Shown here: piece by piece, positions 44,601 through 57,230 of the stretch | How positions within the stretch are numbered: position 1 is the first letter of the stretch | Layout: the number at the start of each line of letters is the position of its first letter | Origin: Argyresthia goedartella | Taxonomy: Eukaryota > Arthropoda > Insecta > Lepidoptera > Argyresthiidae | NCBI GenBank assembly: GCA_949825045.1 | Contig: OX463813.1 | Span: forward strand, 7,626,001-7,690,000 | Length of the DNA: 64,000 bases | Direction: 5' to 3' | Made by a program: the position numbers and the translations under genes | The notes under the pieces: model-generated | Databases searched by the model: none | What the model was told of the DNA's origin: nothing | The model's input: only the letters and a program-made list of their open reading frames with translations

Positions 44601-47600
44601 AAAAGCAGACTTTTTTTAACTTGCCATAGTCAAGAAATTAACATTTCGGCCAAAGTTCGGACTATGTAGTATCTTCAATTCTATACGTTTAATAATAAAG
44701 TACACATTAGGAAAACATCCGCACGGAAATTCCTCAAAAGATTTGACAGCTTTTTTTATTTATTTTTTGCGTATTTATAGTCCGGTCTTCCCTCCTCATC
44801 CTAACTAAGTTCCTGAAACTTTTATCCTTTGGGTATTAAGACTAAATAATGAAAGGTACCTAAGATCGGATAGTCATAGCGTCATTGGATGGTATAAATA
44901 AATAAAAAACTACTTACGCATATTGCCTAAGTAATTTATTTTATATTTATATAGATTTAGTTGAAAGATGGAGAGCATATTTAATTTCTAATTTTTTTTA
45001 GAACTTCTTAACTGAGAAAAGTACTTTTATACCTACGCAGGACTTACTTTAGAATTTTTACTTGAATGAAAAATGTGATGCATAAAATAATACTAATTGT
45101 GGGCATTGTAATATGACCTACTAAAATAGAAATAAAAACTACCTGATAGGTTATTCAATTTTATTAAGAGAATTTTCACAAAAAAAAAACAAGTAATTAT
45201 TAGTTTTCTTCTTTTAATGCTTCTTCAGTGTAAAAGGTCGCCCGAAGCGAAATACTCTCGTATTTCGTAGGCATCTTTTATCTGTAAATAACAATTTTAA
45301 TGTTTAATTTTAAGATATTTTAATATGAAAAAGCGTAAAAAAGTGTTTGTGATTTCAAAAAATATAAGCTTGAGATTTACAACAAATCACTTGCATCTCA
45401 AACAAAATTTGCCTCAAGCAGGAAAAATCAATCAAAATGCAAATTATATTCTTATTAGCTATTGCCCGCGACTTCACGTGGATTTTGATAGAACCATGTA
45501 TATAAATACGTGTTTTAATAGCGATAACAAATAATCTTTTTGCATCTGTTTGCAAAATTTAATTTAAATCTATTCGAACGTTTGAACGTGCAAAGGTAAC
45601 AAACTTACATGCACGCGCACACACACACACACTTACCTTCGCATTTATATTATTAGTGGGATAGTGGGACTACGTAGTTACCTACTTGAACTAATTTCAA
45701 TATACGAGTTAGTGGGCTTGAACACTTGAGAACCACTGATTATTTTTTGACATCCTAAGAACGGACACTGCTTCGTCCGATCTTCGGCATGGGGAGGGAA
45801 GACCGGATCTTGGGCTGTGAACGTCCTAGGCGTACTTAATCAAAGTATACAGATCGAAAGATTTTATTCACTAATTCTGTCCCAAAATAATTAATTACAT
45901 TAATTCAATGAAAATACTCACCACAATGAGCCATCAGTTTTGTAGGTAACATCGGATCGACGATTTTTCCCAGAAAATACACCTTTTATGCCGAATCACC
46001 TGTGTGGACGTGCCGTCTGGTCGCTGGCCGGCCGCAGTGTGAGGAGGGGCAGAATAAAATGGCGCATCTAGTAGTTTTGCCAGCAATAGAAAATATTGCC
46101 TAGTTTGTGAGTTATTCCATGCATCCGATCTTATGTCACATCCGATCTTAGGCGTCCCAATCTTATCTTGTCAATTTAATTATTTGTGTGCAATAAAGAA
46201 ATCATGAAACATTATATCCGTAATGAATTTCATCACTGCATTCTTGCAAAGTTTCAAGTTCAAGTTCACGTTGCAAGCTGTCACACTACCTTATACTTTG
46301 GGCATTCAAACTAGGCCATTAATGTAAATATATGTCGAGTGATCAAAAAACTCAATATTAAAACAAAACTACTCGATGATGGTTACTTACCACATTCAGT
46401 TGTAGAGACAGTTGCAAATACTCTAGATTTCACTAAAAATGGTCTAAATTCTGCTTAGAAATAATATTATTTCTTAAAATTCTACTTCGTTGGAAAAACG
46501 AAAATCTGAACACAGATTAGGAAGTGTCATAATTCGTTTTAGTTATAGGCTTGATGTGACTGAAATGCGGCACGTGATTGGCTCAAATCAGTTTAACCAA
46601 TTTACTCAGAGCGCCCAGGAAACCGGCCTTAAGAATCAGGGCCTTAATCAATCTCTAAATCATTTATATTGTAGACAGGGAATAAAGACAAAATATTGAA
46701 TTAATTTCATTCATAAACTTTTACATACATGCACATACATTGCGCCTGGGCCCCACTAGGATACCATGTCATGGGAACCAGAAACAGCGACGTCACATAC
46801 ATATAAACATCCAAGACCTGGGGTTTTTTTTTTCTTCACCCCCAGCCGGGGATCAATCCCGGGACCTCTCACATGGTAGGCAGAGCTACAACCACTGCAC
46901 CACAGAGGTTGTCGTTCAACAATCAATTATTTCAGATCTCGGCAGTTCATTCAGTAATTCCCACAACACTATGAAATGACACATTTTATTGGGCGGCCAT
47001 TTCTGATATTGAGACTGCCTCGAATATCGAATATCGAGGTCACAACTCACTCAAACACAAAGAAACTTGGTATGAACTGTAACAAAGGTTTAAAAAGAAC
47101 CATAACATAACATAACATTTATTTTACATACAGGCACATTCATTGCTTCTGGCCCCACACTAGGATAACCAGTGTCCTGGGAACCAGAAACACCGATGTC
47201 ACAAACATGTAAACATCCTAGACCTGGGGTTGTTTTGCATTCTTCCCTACCCGGGATTTGACCCCATGACCTATCGCTTGGGAAGCAGTCTCGACCATTG
47301 TCAGGTTGTCATCATTATAATAAGATAGGGTTATGCTTTAGAATACTGCAGCATAAATTTGATATTAAGAGATACAGAAGATTAAGAAAATTATCAGCAT
47401 TCCAATGGTGTCATTCTTTTTCCGAGAAAACATTTACTATTCGAGATTAAGCTTTCAGTTTTATAAATTTTCACATATGTACTGCAGCACGAATTTTGCT
47501 CACCCCCCACTCCCCAGGGGGGGTTCCCCTATCTCCCCACCACTTCCTCTGCCCCTCAAATTCATGCTGCACAATTCTGAATTTTTACCTAAGATAGCAA

Positions 47601-48265
47601 AGACAACACAAAAGTTTACACCTAGCCTCTTGCTCTGTTCTTCTGTAAGGGTGTTGTAGTGGCCTGGCCCACTTGAGCGGGGCCTAGCCTAGTTTGGTCA
47701 GAGTGTCGATAAGGGTTTTGTTGTTGTTTCCATAGGAGAACCATACAGGTTTATCAAGAAACTCAGGGAAAAACTCATGATACATCATCATCATTCACAG
47801 GTACATGCGTGATGATGTATGGTGAATTCGTTCTTGAGCATCTTCGTTGGCTTGGTATGGCTCTAATATGGTTGTTTCTACACCTACCTCCAACTTGGTA
47901 ATATCACCGCGATAAATAGACACTTTTTGGGCCAATTTCTCGTTCATCTCAGAGTTCAATTTGATCTTCTTGAACTCTGTCAAATCGTCCAAAGTATGTT
48001 TCTTCGACTCCACATTGTTTTTATCGGCATATTGCGGCCAAGTTTCAACCATTTTTAAGGTAAGAAAGTTATCAACTTTATAAAGTTTACGCTTTTCTGC
48101 AATAGGGAGGTTGATCCTCTTGTTTTTTTCGACCTTCCAACGGGATTGCGACGTCATTTTGACTAGCGAGTACGGTCTGATGCTGATGGTAGCTTGTGAT
48201 AAACTTATCAAAGGCAGAATATTTTTACAAACAGTTTTGGTGAGGTCACGTTTTGCCGGCAACAT
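41431..48265 (-). CDS. MACROD1/2: MACROD-like ADP-ribose hydrolase, proximal gene model
   Basis: Five exons join in frame to 291 residues: 48265-47888, 44243-44151, 42939-42864, 42542-42460, 41676-41431. All introns are GT-AG. The product is a macrodomain that removes mono-ADP-ribose from proteins and deacylates O-acetyl-ADP-ribose. Key motifs are YRGDITKLE, then IDAIVNAAN (NAAN at residues 132-135), [34 protein letters not shown] and [10 protein letters not shown] (the diphosphate-binding loop, about 221-230). The N-terminus is basic and Ser/Leu-rich, consistent with mitochondrial import as in MACROD1. A second Met (before TSQSRWK) could give a cytosolic form. The model uses the exon 1 and exon 2 copies nearest exon 3. 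Two more copies of each lie upstream. Confidence 0.9.
42460..42542 (-). CDS. MACROD1/2: MACROD exon 4
   Basis: Acceptor AATTTCAG and donor CAG/GTGTGT. Encodes YVIHTVGP followed by a Gln/Cys/Tyr-rich helix ([13 protein letters not shown]). Starts in phase 1 after AAAT of exon 3 and ends in phase 0. Confidence 0.92.
42864..42939 (-). CDS. MACROD1/2: MACROD exon 3
   Basis: Acceptor TTTATAG and donor AAAT/GTAAGT. Encodes [20 protein letters not shown] then DLPAK, the loop contacting the distal ribose in MacroD enzymes. Single copy, and just outside the tandem unit, which starts at 43689. Confidence 0.92.
43700..43925 (+). repeat. tRNA-like SINE in unit 1
   Basis: GCGTTCGAATCCCGG is a B-box-like motif, followed by a conserved body ending in TTAAAGCACCCAGG. 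An A-box is not clear. Copies lie at 48453-48678 and 53216-53441. Confidence 0.5.
44151..44243 (-). CDS. MACROD1/2: MACROD exon 2, copy 1
   Basis: 93 bp, phase 0 at both ends. Acceptor TGTTTCAG and donor CAG/GTAAGTG. Encodes [20 protein letters not shown] and [11 protein letters not shown], the ADP-ribose-binding NAAN and Gly-rich loop. Confidence 0.93.
46735..46920 (-). repeat. tRNA-derived SINE, unit 1
   Basis: On the minus strand the head runs from CAACCTCTGTGGTGCAGTGG (A-box) to GGGATTGATCCCCGG (B-box), followed by a body with TCTTGGATGTTTATATG. Copies are in unit 2 (51496-51680) and unit 3 (56259-56440). Confidence 0.7.
47105..47315 (-). repeat. tRNA-derived SINE with CATAA tail, unit 1
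   Basis: The minus-strand head is GACAACCTGACAATGGTCGAG with B-box-like GGGTCAAATCCCGGG, then a body like the SINE at 46735-46920 and a (TTATG)n tail near 47100. It is also in unit 2. In unit 3 this SINE is split by the BEL/Pao insertion. Confidence 0.7.
47888..48265 (-). CDS. MACROD1/2: MACROD exon 1, copy 1
   Basis: 378 bp and 126 codons, from ATG at 48265 to donor GAG/GTAGGT. Encodes a basic N-terminus ([20 protein letters not shown]), a charged linker with WPQYADKN and a helix, and ends YRGDITKLE, the first macrodomain strand. The stop-free frame beyond the donor is intronic read-through. 176 bp of 5' flank lies inside the unit. Confidence 0.92.
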
Positions 48266-48903
48266 TTATTTATCCAAATGTTTAACCTTGAAATTAAAAT
48301 TATCGAATTTGACATTCGATTGACAACTTTTTCTCAACCAGTGTGGCAACCTAAAGTTGAAATGAAATCGGTAGACGCCTGAAATATTTCCACTGTGGAG
48401 GAAATATACAAGCTTATTTGTTACAATATAGTTTCCTTTTCATGAAATTGCTTGCATTGCCTACATGACATTATTGAGAACATCTGTGATGTAACTGTCG
48501 ATGTGGATGCTGTGCTTTCCAAGTTAAATGTCCCGCGTTCGAATCCCGGCGCGGATGGAATAAAACAACATTATCCCCAGGTCTTGAAAGTGTATTATGT
48601 AATGTTTGTACCTTCGCTTACACAGGGCAACCTACTGTGGAGCCCTAAGCAACATATGTGCCTTAAAGCACCCAGGTGAATATCCGAAGTTCAAGCGCCA
48701 CTGTGCAGGATGAATAACACTTTGTTGCGTTGTATCAAGAATTGCTATTTATTTGAATGTTTTTCGAAGAGTCCAATCTGTTCCTAACTCTTTATTAATC
48801 TGTGGTTAAAGTAAATGTTTGTTTGTTATCCTAATTCATGTTATTTCTCTTAGTCCTTCTCTTGTGGTTAGGACAGATTTGTTGATTGAAAAGGTACACT
48901 TAC

Positions 48904-48996
48904 CTGCAACAGAGGACCTGCTGCCCTGTGTATAGCACCATCAACGCCACCTCCAGCCCTTAGCAGTGAGTTAGCCGCATTCACTATGGCATCTAT
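48904..48996 (-). CDS. MACROD1/2: MACROD exon 2, copy 2
   Basis: Identical coding sequence to copy 1, with the same acceptor and donor. Phase 0-0, so it can be included or skipped without shifting the frame. Confidence 0.9.
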
Positions 48997-51900
48997 CTGA
49001 AAAATATATATTTTATGCATGTAGTTTATTGAGTTGTAATTTAAGGTTTGTTGTACACATAGGTCTACTCGTACTCTGCGATTAACCTATCTCATGTTGA
49101 CATGGTAACTGAAAGAGATCTCTTGATAGAGATAAGCTCGCCTTTGTACACTACTTTAATGTATAAGGTTGGGTCGCCTAAGATGGGACGCATTAGCCGA
49201 ACATTTTAGACGTACGTATTTTTATTTTATTTCTCATGATTCGATGTCGTTTTTCTGTTGCGGTCTACTGAAAATAGATGAAAAAGAAATATTGTTTAAC
49301 CCCAATTTTTTGGTTTGGTTAGATGCTATCTATCTCAGCAAATTAAGAGTTTAAAAAGCAGACTTTTTTTAACTTACCATAGTCATGAAATTAACATTTC
49401 GGCCGAAGTTCGGACTATGTAGTATCTTCAATTCTATACGTTTAATAATAAAGTACACATTAGGAAAACATCCGCACGGAAATTCTTCAAAAGATTTGAC
49501 AGCTTTTTTTATTTATTTTTTGCGTATTTATAGTCCGGTCTTCCCTCCTCATCCTAACTAAGTTCCTGAAACTTTTATCCTTCGGGTATTAAGACTAAAT
49601 AATGTAAGGTACCTAAGATCGGATAGTCATAGCGTCATTGGATGGTATAAATAAATAAAAAACTACTTACGCATATTGCATAAGTAATTTATTTTATATT
49701 TATATAGATTTACTTGAAAGATGGAGAGCATATTTAATTTCTAATTTTTTTTAGAACTTCTAAACTGAGAAAAGTACTTTTATACCTACGCAGGACTTAC
49801 TTTAGTATTTTTACTTGAATGAAAAATGTGATGCATAAAATAATACTAATTGTGGGCATTGCAATATGACCTACTAAAATAGAAATAAAAACTACCTGAT
49901 AGGTTATTCAATTTTATTTAGAGAATTTTCACAAAAAAAAACAAGTAATTATTAGTTTTCTTCTTTTAATGCTTCTTCAGTGTAAAAGGTCGCCCGAAGC
50001 GAAATACTCTCGTATTTCGTAGGCATCTTTTATCTGTAAATAACAATTTTAATGTTTAATTTTAAGATATTTTAATATGAAAAAGCGTAAAAAAGTGTTT
50101 GTGATTTCAAAAAATATAAGCTTGAGATTTACAACAAATCAATTGCATCTCAAACAAAATTTGCCCTAAGCCTCAAGCAGAAAAAAATCAATCAAAATGC
50201 AAATTATATTCTTATTAGCTATTGCCCGCGACTTCACGTGGATTTTGATAGAACCATGTATATAAATACGTGTTTTAATAGCGATAACAAATAATCTTTT
50301 TGCATCTGTTTGCAAAATTTAATTTTAAATCTATTCGAACGTTTGAACGTGCAAAGGTAACAAACTTACATGCACGCGCACACACACACACACTTACCTT
50401 CGCATTTATATTATTAGTGGGATAGTGGGACTACGTAGTTACCTACTTGAACTAATTTCAATATACGAGTTAGTGGGCTTGAACACTTGAGAACCACTGA
50501 TTATTTTTTGACATCCTAAGAACGGACACTGCTTCGTCCGATCTTCGGCATGGGGAGGGAAGACCGAATCTTGGGCTGTGAACGTCCTAGGCGTACTTAA
50601 TCAAAGTATACAGATCGAAAGATTTTATTCACTAATTCTGTCCCAAAATAATTAATTACATTAATTCAATGAAAATACTCACCACAATGAGCCATCAGTT
50701 TTGTAGGTAAGATCGGATCGACGATTTTTCCCAGAAAATACACCTTTTATGCCGAATCACCTGTGTGGACGTGCCGTCTGGTCGCTGGCCGGCCGCAGTG
50801 TGAGGAGGGGCAGAATAAAATGGCGCATCTAGTAGTTTTGCCAGCAATAGAAAATATTGCCTAGTTTGTGAGTTATTCCATGCATCCGATCTTATGTCAC
50901 ATCCGATCTTAGGCGTCCCAATCTTATCTTGTCAATTTAATTATTTGTGTGCAATAAAGAAATCATGAAACATTATATCCGTAATGAATTTCATCACTGC
51001 ATTCTTGCAAAGTTTCAAGTTCAAGTTCACGTTGCAAGCTGTCACACTACCTTATACTTTGGGCATTCAAACTAGGCCATTAATGTAAATATATGTCGAG
51101 TGATCAAAAAACTCAATATTAAAACAAAACTACTCGATGATGGTTACTTACCACATTCAGTTGTAGAGACAGTTGCAAATACTCTAGATTTCACTAAAAA
51201 TGGTCTAAATTCTGCTTAGAAATAATATTATTTCTTAAAATTCTACTTCGTTGGAAAAACGAAAATCTGAACACAGATTAGGAAGTGTCATAATTCGTTT
51301 TAGTTATAGGCTTGATGTGACTGAAATGCGGCACGTGATTGGCTCAAATCAGTTTAACCAATTTACTCAGAGCGCCCAGGAAACCGGCCTTAAGAATCAG
51401 GGCCTTAATCAATCTCTAAATCATTTATATTGTAGACAGGGAATAAAGACAAAATATTGAATTAATTTCATTCATAAACTTTTACATACATGCACATACA
51501 TTGCGCCTGGGCCCCACTAGGATACCATGTCATGGGAACCAGAAACAGCGACGTCACATACATATAAACATCCAAGACCTGGGGTTTTTTTTTTCTTCAC
51601 CCCCAGCCGGGGATCAATCCCGGGACCTCTCACATGGTAGGCAGAGCTACAACCACTGCACCACAGAGGTTGTCGTTCAACAATCAATTATTTCAGATCT
51701 CGGCAGTTCATTCAGTAATTCCCACAACACTATGAAATGACACATTTTATTGGGCGGCCATTTCTGATATTGAGACTGCCTCGAATATCGAATATCGAGG
51801 TCACAACTCACTCAAACACAAAGAAACTTGGTATGAACTGTAACAAAGGTTTAAAAAGAACCATAACATAACATAACATTTATTTTACATACAGGCACAT

Positions 51901-52650
51901 TCATTGCTTCTGGCCCCACACTAGGATAACCAGTGTCCTGGGAACCAGAAACACCGATGTCACAAACATGTAAACATCCTAGACCTGGGGTTGTTTTGCA
52001 TTCTTCCCTACCCGGGATTTGACCCCATGACCTATCGCTTGGGAAGCACAGTCTCGACCATTGTCAGGTTGTCATCATTATAATAAGATAGGGTTATGCT
52101 TTAGAATACTGCAGCATAAATTTGATATTAAGAGATACAGAAGATTAAGAAAATTATCAGCATTCCAATGGTGTCATTCTTTTTCCGAGAAAACATTTAC
52201 TATTCGAGATTAAGCTTTCAGTTTTATAAATTTTCACATATGTACTGCAGCACGAATTTTGCTCACCCCCCACTCCCCAGGGGGGGTTCCCCTATCTCCC
52301 CACCACTTCCTCTGCCCCTCAAATTCATGCTGCACAATTCTGAATTTTTACCTAAGATAGCAAAGACAACACAAAAGTTTACACCTAGCCTCTTGCTCTG
52401 TTCTTCTGTAAGGGTGTTGTAGTGGCCTGGCCCACTTGAGCGGGGCCTAGCCTAGTTTGGTCAGAGTGTCGATAAGGGTTTTGTTGTTGTTTCCATAGGA
52501 GAACCATACAGGTTTATCAAGAAACTCAGGGAAAAACTCATGATACATCATCATCATTCACAGGTACATGCGTGATGATGTATGGTGAATTCGTTCTTGA
52601 GCATCTTCGTTGGCTTGGTATGGCTCTAATATGGTTGTTTCTACACCTAC

Positions 52651-53028
52651 CTCCAACTTGGTAATATCACCGCGATAAATAGACACTTTTTGGGCCAATT
52701 TCTCGTTCATCTCAGAGTTCAATTTGATCTTCTTGAACTCTGTCAAATCGTCCAAAGTATGTTTCTTCGACTCCACATTGTTTTTATCGGCATATTGCGG
52801 CCAAGTTTCAACCATTTTTAAGGTAAGAAAGTTATCAACTTTATAAAGTTTACGCTTTTCTGCAATAGGGAGGTTGATCCTCTTGTTTTTTTCGACCTTC
52901 CAACGGGATTGCGACGTCATTTTGACTAGCGAGTACGGTCTGATGCTGATGGTAGCTTGTGATAAACTTATCAAAGGCAGAATATTTTTACAAACAGTTT
53001 TGGTGAGGTCACGTTTTGCCGGCAACAT
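52651..53028 (-). CDS. MACROD1/2: MACROD exon 1, copy 2
   Basis: Intact 126-codon exon identical in translation to copy 1, with the same GTAGGT donor. It has no evident upstream acceptor, so it would act only as a first exon, driven by the short duplicated 5' flank. Confidence 0.9.
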
Positions 53029-53666
53029 TTATTTATCCAAATGTTTAACCTTGAAATTAAAATTATCGAATTTGACATTCGATTGACAACTTTTTCTCAA
53101 CCAGTGTGGCAACCTAAAGTTGAAATGAAATCGGTAGACGCCTGAAATATTTCCACTGTGGAGGAAATATACAAGCTTATTTGTTACAATATAGTTTCCT
53201 TTTCATGAAATTGCTTGCATTGCCTACATGACATTATTGAGAACATCTGTGATGTAACTGTCGATGTGGATGCTGTGCTTTCCAAGTTAAATGTCCCGCG
53301 TTCGAATCCCGGCGCGGATGGAATAAAACAACATTATCCCCAGGTCTTGAAAGTGTATTATGTAATGTTTGTACCTTCGCTTACACAGGGCAACCTACTG
53401 TGGAGCCCTAAGCAACATATGTGCCTTAAAGCACCCAGGTGAATATCCGAAGTTCAAGCGCCACTGTGCAGGATGAATAACACTTTGTTGCGTTGTATCA
53501 AGAATTGCTATTTATTTGAATGTTTTTCGAAGAGTCCAATCTGTTCCTAACTCTTTATTAATCTGTGGTTAAAGTAAATGTTTGTTTGTTATCCTAATTC
53601 ATGTTATTTCTCTTAGTCCTTCTCTTGTGGTTAGGACAGATTTGTTGATTGAAAAGGTACACTTAC

Positions 53667-53759
53667 CTGCAACAGAGGACCTGCTGCCCTGTGTATAGCA
53701 CCATCAACGCCACCTCCAGCCCTTAGCAGTGAGTTAGCCGCATTCACTATGGCATCTAT
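53667..53759 (-). CDS. MACROD1/2: MACROD exon 2, copy 3
   Basis: Same 93-bp coding sequence and splice sites as copies 1 and 2. It lies downstream of the BEL/Pao element relative to its own exon 1. Confidence 0.9.
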
Positions 53760-56649
53760 CTGAAAAATATATATTTTATGCATGTAGTTTATTGAGTTGT
53801 AATTTAAGGTTTGTTGTACACATAGGTCTACTCGTACTCTGCGATTAACCTATCTCATGTTGACATGGTAACTGAAAGAGATCTCTTGATAGAGATAAGC
53901 TTGCCTTTGTACACTACTTTAATGTATAAGGTTGGGTCGCCTAAGATGGGACGCATTAGCCGAACATTTTAGACGTACGTATTTTTATTTTATTTCTCAT
54001 GATTCGATGTCGTTTTTCTGTTGCGGTCTACTGAAAATAGATGAAAAAGAAATATTGTTTAACCCCAATTTTTTGGTTTGGTTAGATGCTATCTATCTCA
54101 GCAAATTAAGAGTTTAAAAAGCAGACTTTTTTTAACTTACCATAGTCATGAAATTAACATTTCGGCCGAAGTTCGGACTATGTAGTATCTTCAATTCTAT
54201 ACGTTTAATAATAAAGTACACATTAGGAAAACATCCGCACGGAAATTCTTCAAAAGATTTGACAGCTTTTTTTATTTATTTTTTGCGTATTTATAGTCCG
54301 GTCTTCCCTCCTCATCCTAACTAAGTTCCTGAAACTTTTATCCTTCGGGTATTAAGACTAAATAATGTAAGGTACCTAAGATCGGATAGTCATAGCGTCA
54401 TTGGATGGTATAAATAAATAAAAAACTACTTACGCATATTGCATAAGTAATTTATTTTATATTTATATAGATTTACTTGAAAGATGGAGAGCATATTTAA
54501 TTTCTAATTTTTTTTAGAACTTCTAAACTGAGGAAAGTACTTTTATACCTACGCAGGACTTACTTTAGTATTTTTACTTGAATGAAAAATGTGATGCATA
54601 AAATAATACTAATTGTGGGCATTGCAATATGACCTACTAAAATAGAAATAAAAACTACCTGATAGGTTATTCAATTTTATTTAGAGAATTTTCACAAAAA
54701 AAAACAAGTAATTATTAGTTTTCTTCTTTTAATGCTTCTTCAGTGTAAAAGGTCGCCCGAAGCGAAATACTCTCGTATTTCGTAGGCATCTTTTATCTGT
54801 AAATAACAATTTTAATGTTTAATTTTAAGATATTTTAATATGAAAAAGCGTAAAAAAGTGTTTGTGATTTCAAAAAATATAAGCTTGAGATTTACAACAA
54901 ATCAATTGCATCTCAAACAAAATTTGCCCTAAGCCTCAAGCAGAAAAAAATCAATCAAAATGCAAATTATATTCTTATTAGCTATTGCCCGCGACTTCAC
55001 GTGGATTTTGATAGAACCATGTATATAAATACGTGTTTTAATAGCGATAACAAATAATCTTTTTGCATCTGTTTGCAAAATTTAATTTTAAATCTATTCG
55101 AACGTTTGAACGTGCAAAGGTAACAAACTTACATGCACGCGCACACACACACACACTTACCTTCGCATTTATATTATTAGTGGGATAGTGGGACTACGTA
55201 GTTACCTACTTGAACTAATTTCAATATACGAGTTAGTGGGCTTGAACACTTGAGAACCACTGATTATTTTTTGACATCCTAAGAACGGACACTGCTTCGT
55301 CCGATCTTCGGCATGGGGAGGGAAGACCGAATCTTGGGCTGTGAACGTCCTAGGCGTACTTAATCAAAGTATACAGATCGAAAGATTTTATTCACTAATT
55401 CTGTCCCAAAATAATTAATTACATTAATTCAATGAAAATACTCACCACAATGAGCCATCAGTTTTGTAGGTAAGATCGGATCGACGATTTTTCCCAGAAA
55501 ATACACCTTTTATGCCGAATCACCTGTGTGGACGTGCCGTCTGGTCGCTGGCCGGCCGCAGTGTGAGGAGGGGCAGAATAAAATGGCGCATCTAGTAGTT
55601 TTGCCAGCAATAGAAAATATTGCCTAGTTTGTGAGTTATTCCATGCATCCGATCTTATGTCACATCCGATCTTAGGCGTCCCAATCTTATCTTGTCAATT
55701 TAATTATTTGTGTGCAATAAAGAAATCATGAAACATTATATCCGTAATGAATTTCATCACTGCATTCTTGCAAAGTTTCAAGTTCAAGTTCACGTTGCAA
55801 GCTGTCACACTACCTTATACTTTGGGCATTCAAACTAGGCCATTAATGTAAATATATGTCGAGTGATCAAAAAACTCAATATTAAAACAAAACTACTCGA
55901 TGATGGTTACTTACCACATTCAGTTGTAGAGACAGTTGCAAATACTCTAGATTTCACTAAAAATGGTCTAAATTCTGCTTAGAAATAATATTATTTCTTA
56001 AAATTCTACTTCGTTGGAAAAACGAAAATCTGAACACAGATTAGGAAGTGTCATAATTCGTTTTAGTTATAGGCTTGATGTGACTGAAATGCGGCACGTG
56101 ATTGGCTCAAATCAGTTTAACCAATTTACTCAGAGCGCCCAGGAAACCGGCCTTAAGAATCAGGGCCTTAATCAATCTCTAAATCATTTATATTGTAGAC
56201 AGGGAATAAAGACAAAATATTGAATTAACTTCATTCATAAACTTTTACATACATGCACATACATTGCCCCTGGCCCCCACTAGGATACCATGTCATGGGA
56301 ACCAGAAACAGCGACGTCACATACATATAAACATCCAAGACCTGGGGTTTTTGTTTTCTTTACCCCCAGCCGGGGATCAATCCCGGGACCTCTCACATGG
56401 TAGGCAGAGCTACAACGGCTGCACCACAGAGGTTGTCGTTCAACAATCAATTCTTTCAGATCTCGGCAGTTCATTCAGTAATTCCCACAACACTATGAAA
56501 TGACACATTTTATTGGGCGGCCATTTCTGATATTGAGATTGCCTCGAATATCGAGGTCACAACTCACTCAAACACAAAGAAACTTGGTATGAACTGTAAC
56601 AAAGGTTTAAAAAGAACCATAACATAACATAACATTTATTTTACATACA

Positions 56650-56654
56650 GGCAC
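56650..56654. repeat. Target site duplication GGCAC, left
   Basis: GGCAC precedes the LTR at 56655 and recurs at 61949-61953 after the other LTR. The uninterrupted SINE in unit 1 has a single GGCAC followed by ATTCATTGC. Confidence 0.95.
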
Positions 56655-57198
56655 TGTTCAGGCTTCTCGGCACCTAATGACCTCGCAGGGGCCCATCAGC
56701 TACGAGGTAGCGTAGCGATCAGATGCCAAGAAGTGTGAACGTCGGCGATTCACCGAGCTAATGTAAATGTAGTCTATCTAACCTGGTCTGTGCTTCGTTC
56801 CCGTCAAACTCCTGTCTCTCTGCAAGGCCCGGGTGCACCCTAGGCTCTTCTTGGTAGACAGGTTCTTCAGCCAACCATGTATGACTGGCAGGCCAGCTTC
56901 GACGAGCACAGTGTTCCAACACAGGTTATGTTACGTGGGAAAAACCAATCGGCCACGTAAATGCGAACTTTATCTAGTTCGGGGAACCACAACACACTCA
57001 GCTATCTAGACAATCCTGAGGGAACCCCGAATACAATTCCAGATGGCTTGCGATTTAATTTCAATACCCAAATCAATACGCGTTACATTGCGAGGGCTTT
57101 CGTCTGTCAGTTGTCAAAAACTGCAAGGTTGGCAGCAACGTCAAATTCAAAATGGCCGTTCCGAAACCATCGATCGAATATCGATTTGGAATCGAACA
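56655..57198 (-). repeat. BEL/Pao 3' LTR
   Basis: 544 bp, forward ends TGTTCAGGC...ATCGAACA. On the minus strand it is preceded by CCGGGCGGGTGAT, a weak polypurine tract. Confidence 0.92.
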
Positions 57199-57230
57199 AT
57201 CACCCGCCCGGACAGGCACCCACCTGTCCC

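Larger units (their letters stand above)
43689..48441. repeat. Tandem unit 1 (4753 bp) of the exon 1-2 segment
   Basis: The first of three head-to-tail copies runs from ATGAAATTGCTTGC to TTTCCTTTTC. It contains a SINE, exon 2, microsatellites, a foldback arm, two further SINEs and exon 1. Compared with units 2 and 3 its left part (43689-45951) is the most divergent, while its right part matches unit 2. The unit junctions show a 2-bp TC overlap between the left and right outer breakpoints. Confidence 0.95.
48442..53204. repeat. Tandem unit 2 (4763 bp), a mosaic of units 3 and 1
   Basis: From 48442 to about 50711 unit 2 shares the unit 3 state at more than 20 sites where unit 1 differs (for example CCTACATGAC, CTAAGCCTCAAGC, TAGGTAAGATCGG). 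From about 51466 onward it shares the unit 1 state where unit 3 differs (ATTAATTTCATT, GACTGCCTCGAATATCGAAT, GAGATTAAGC, AGAGTTCAA). The switch lies between about 50711 and 51466. Confidence 0.9.
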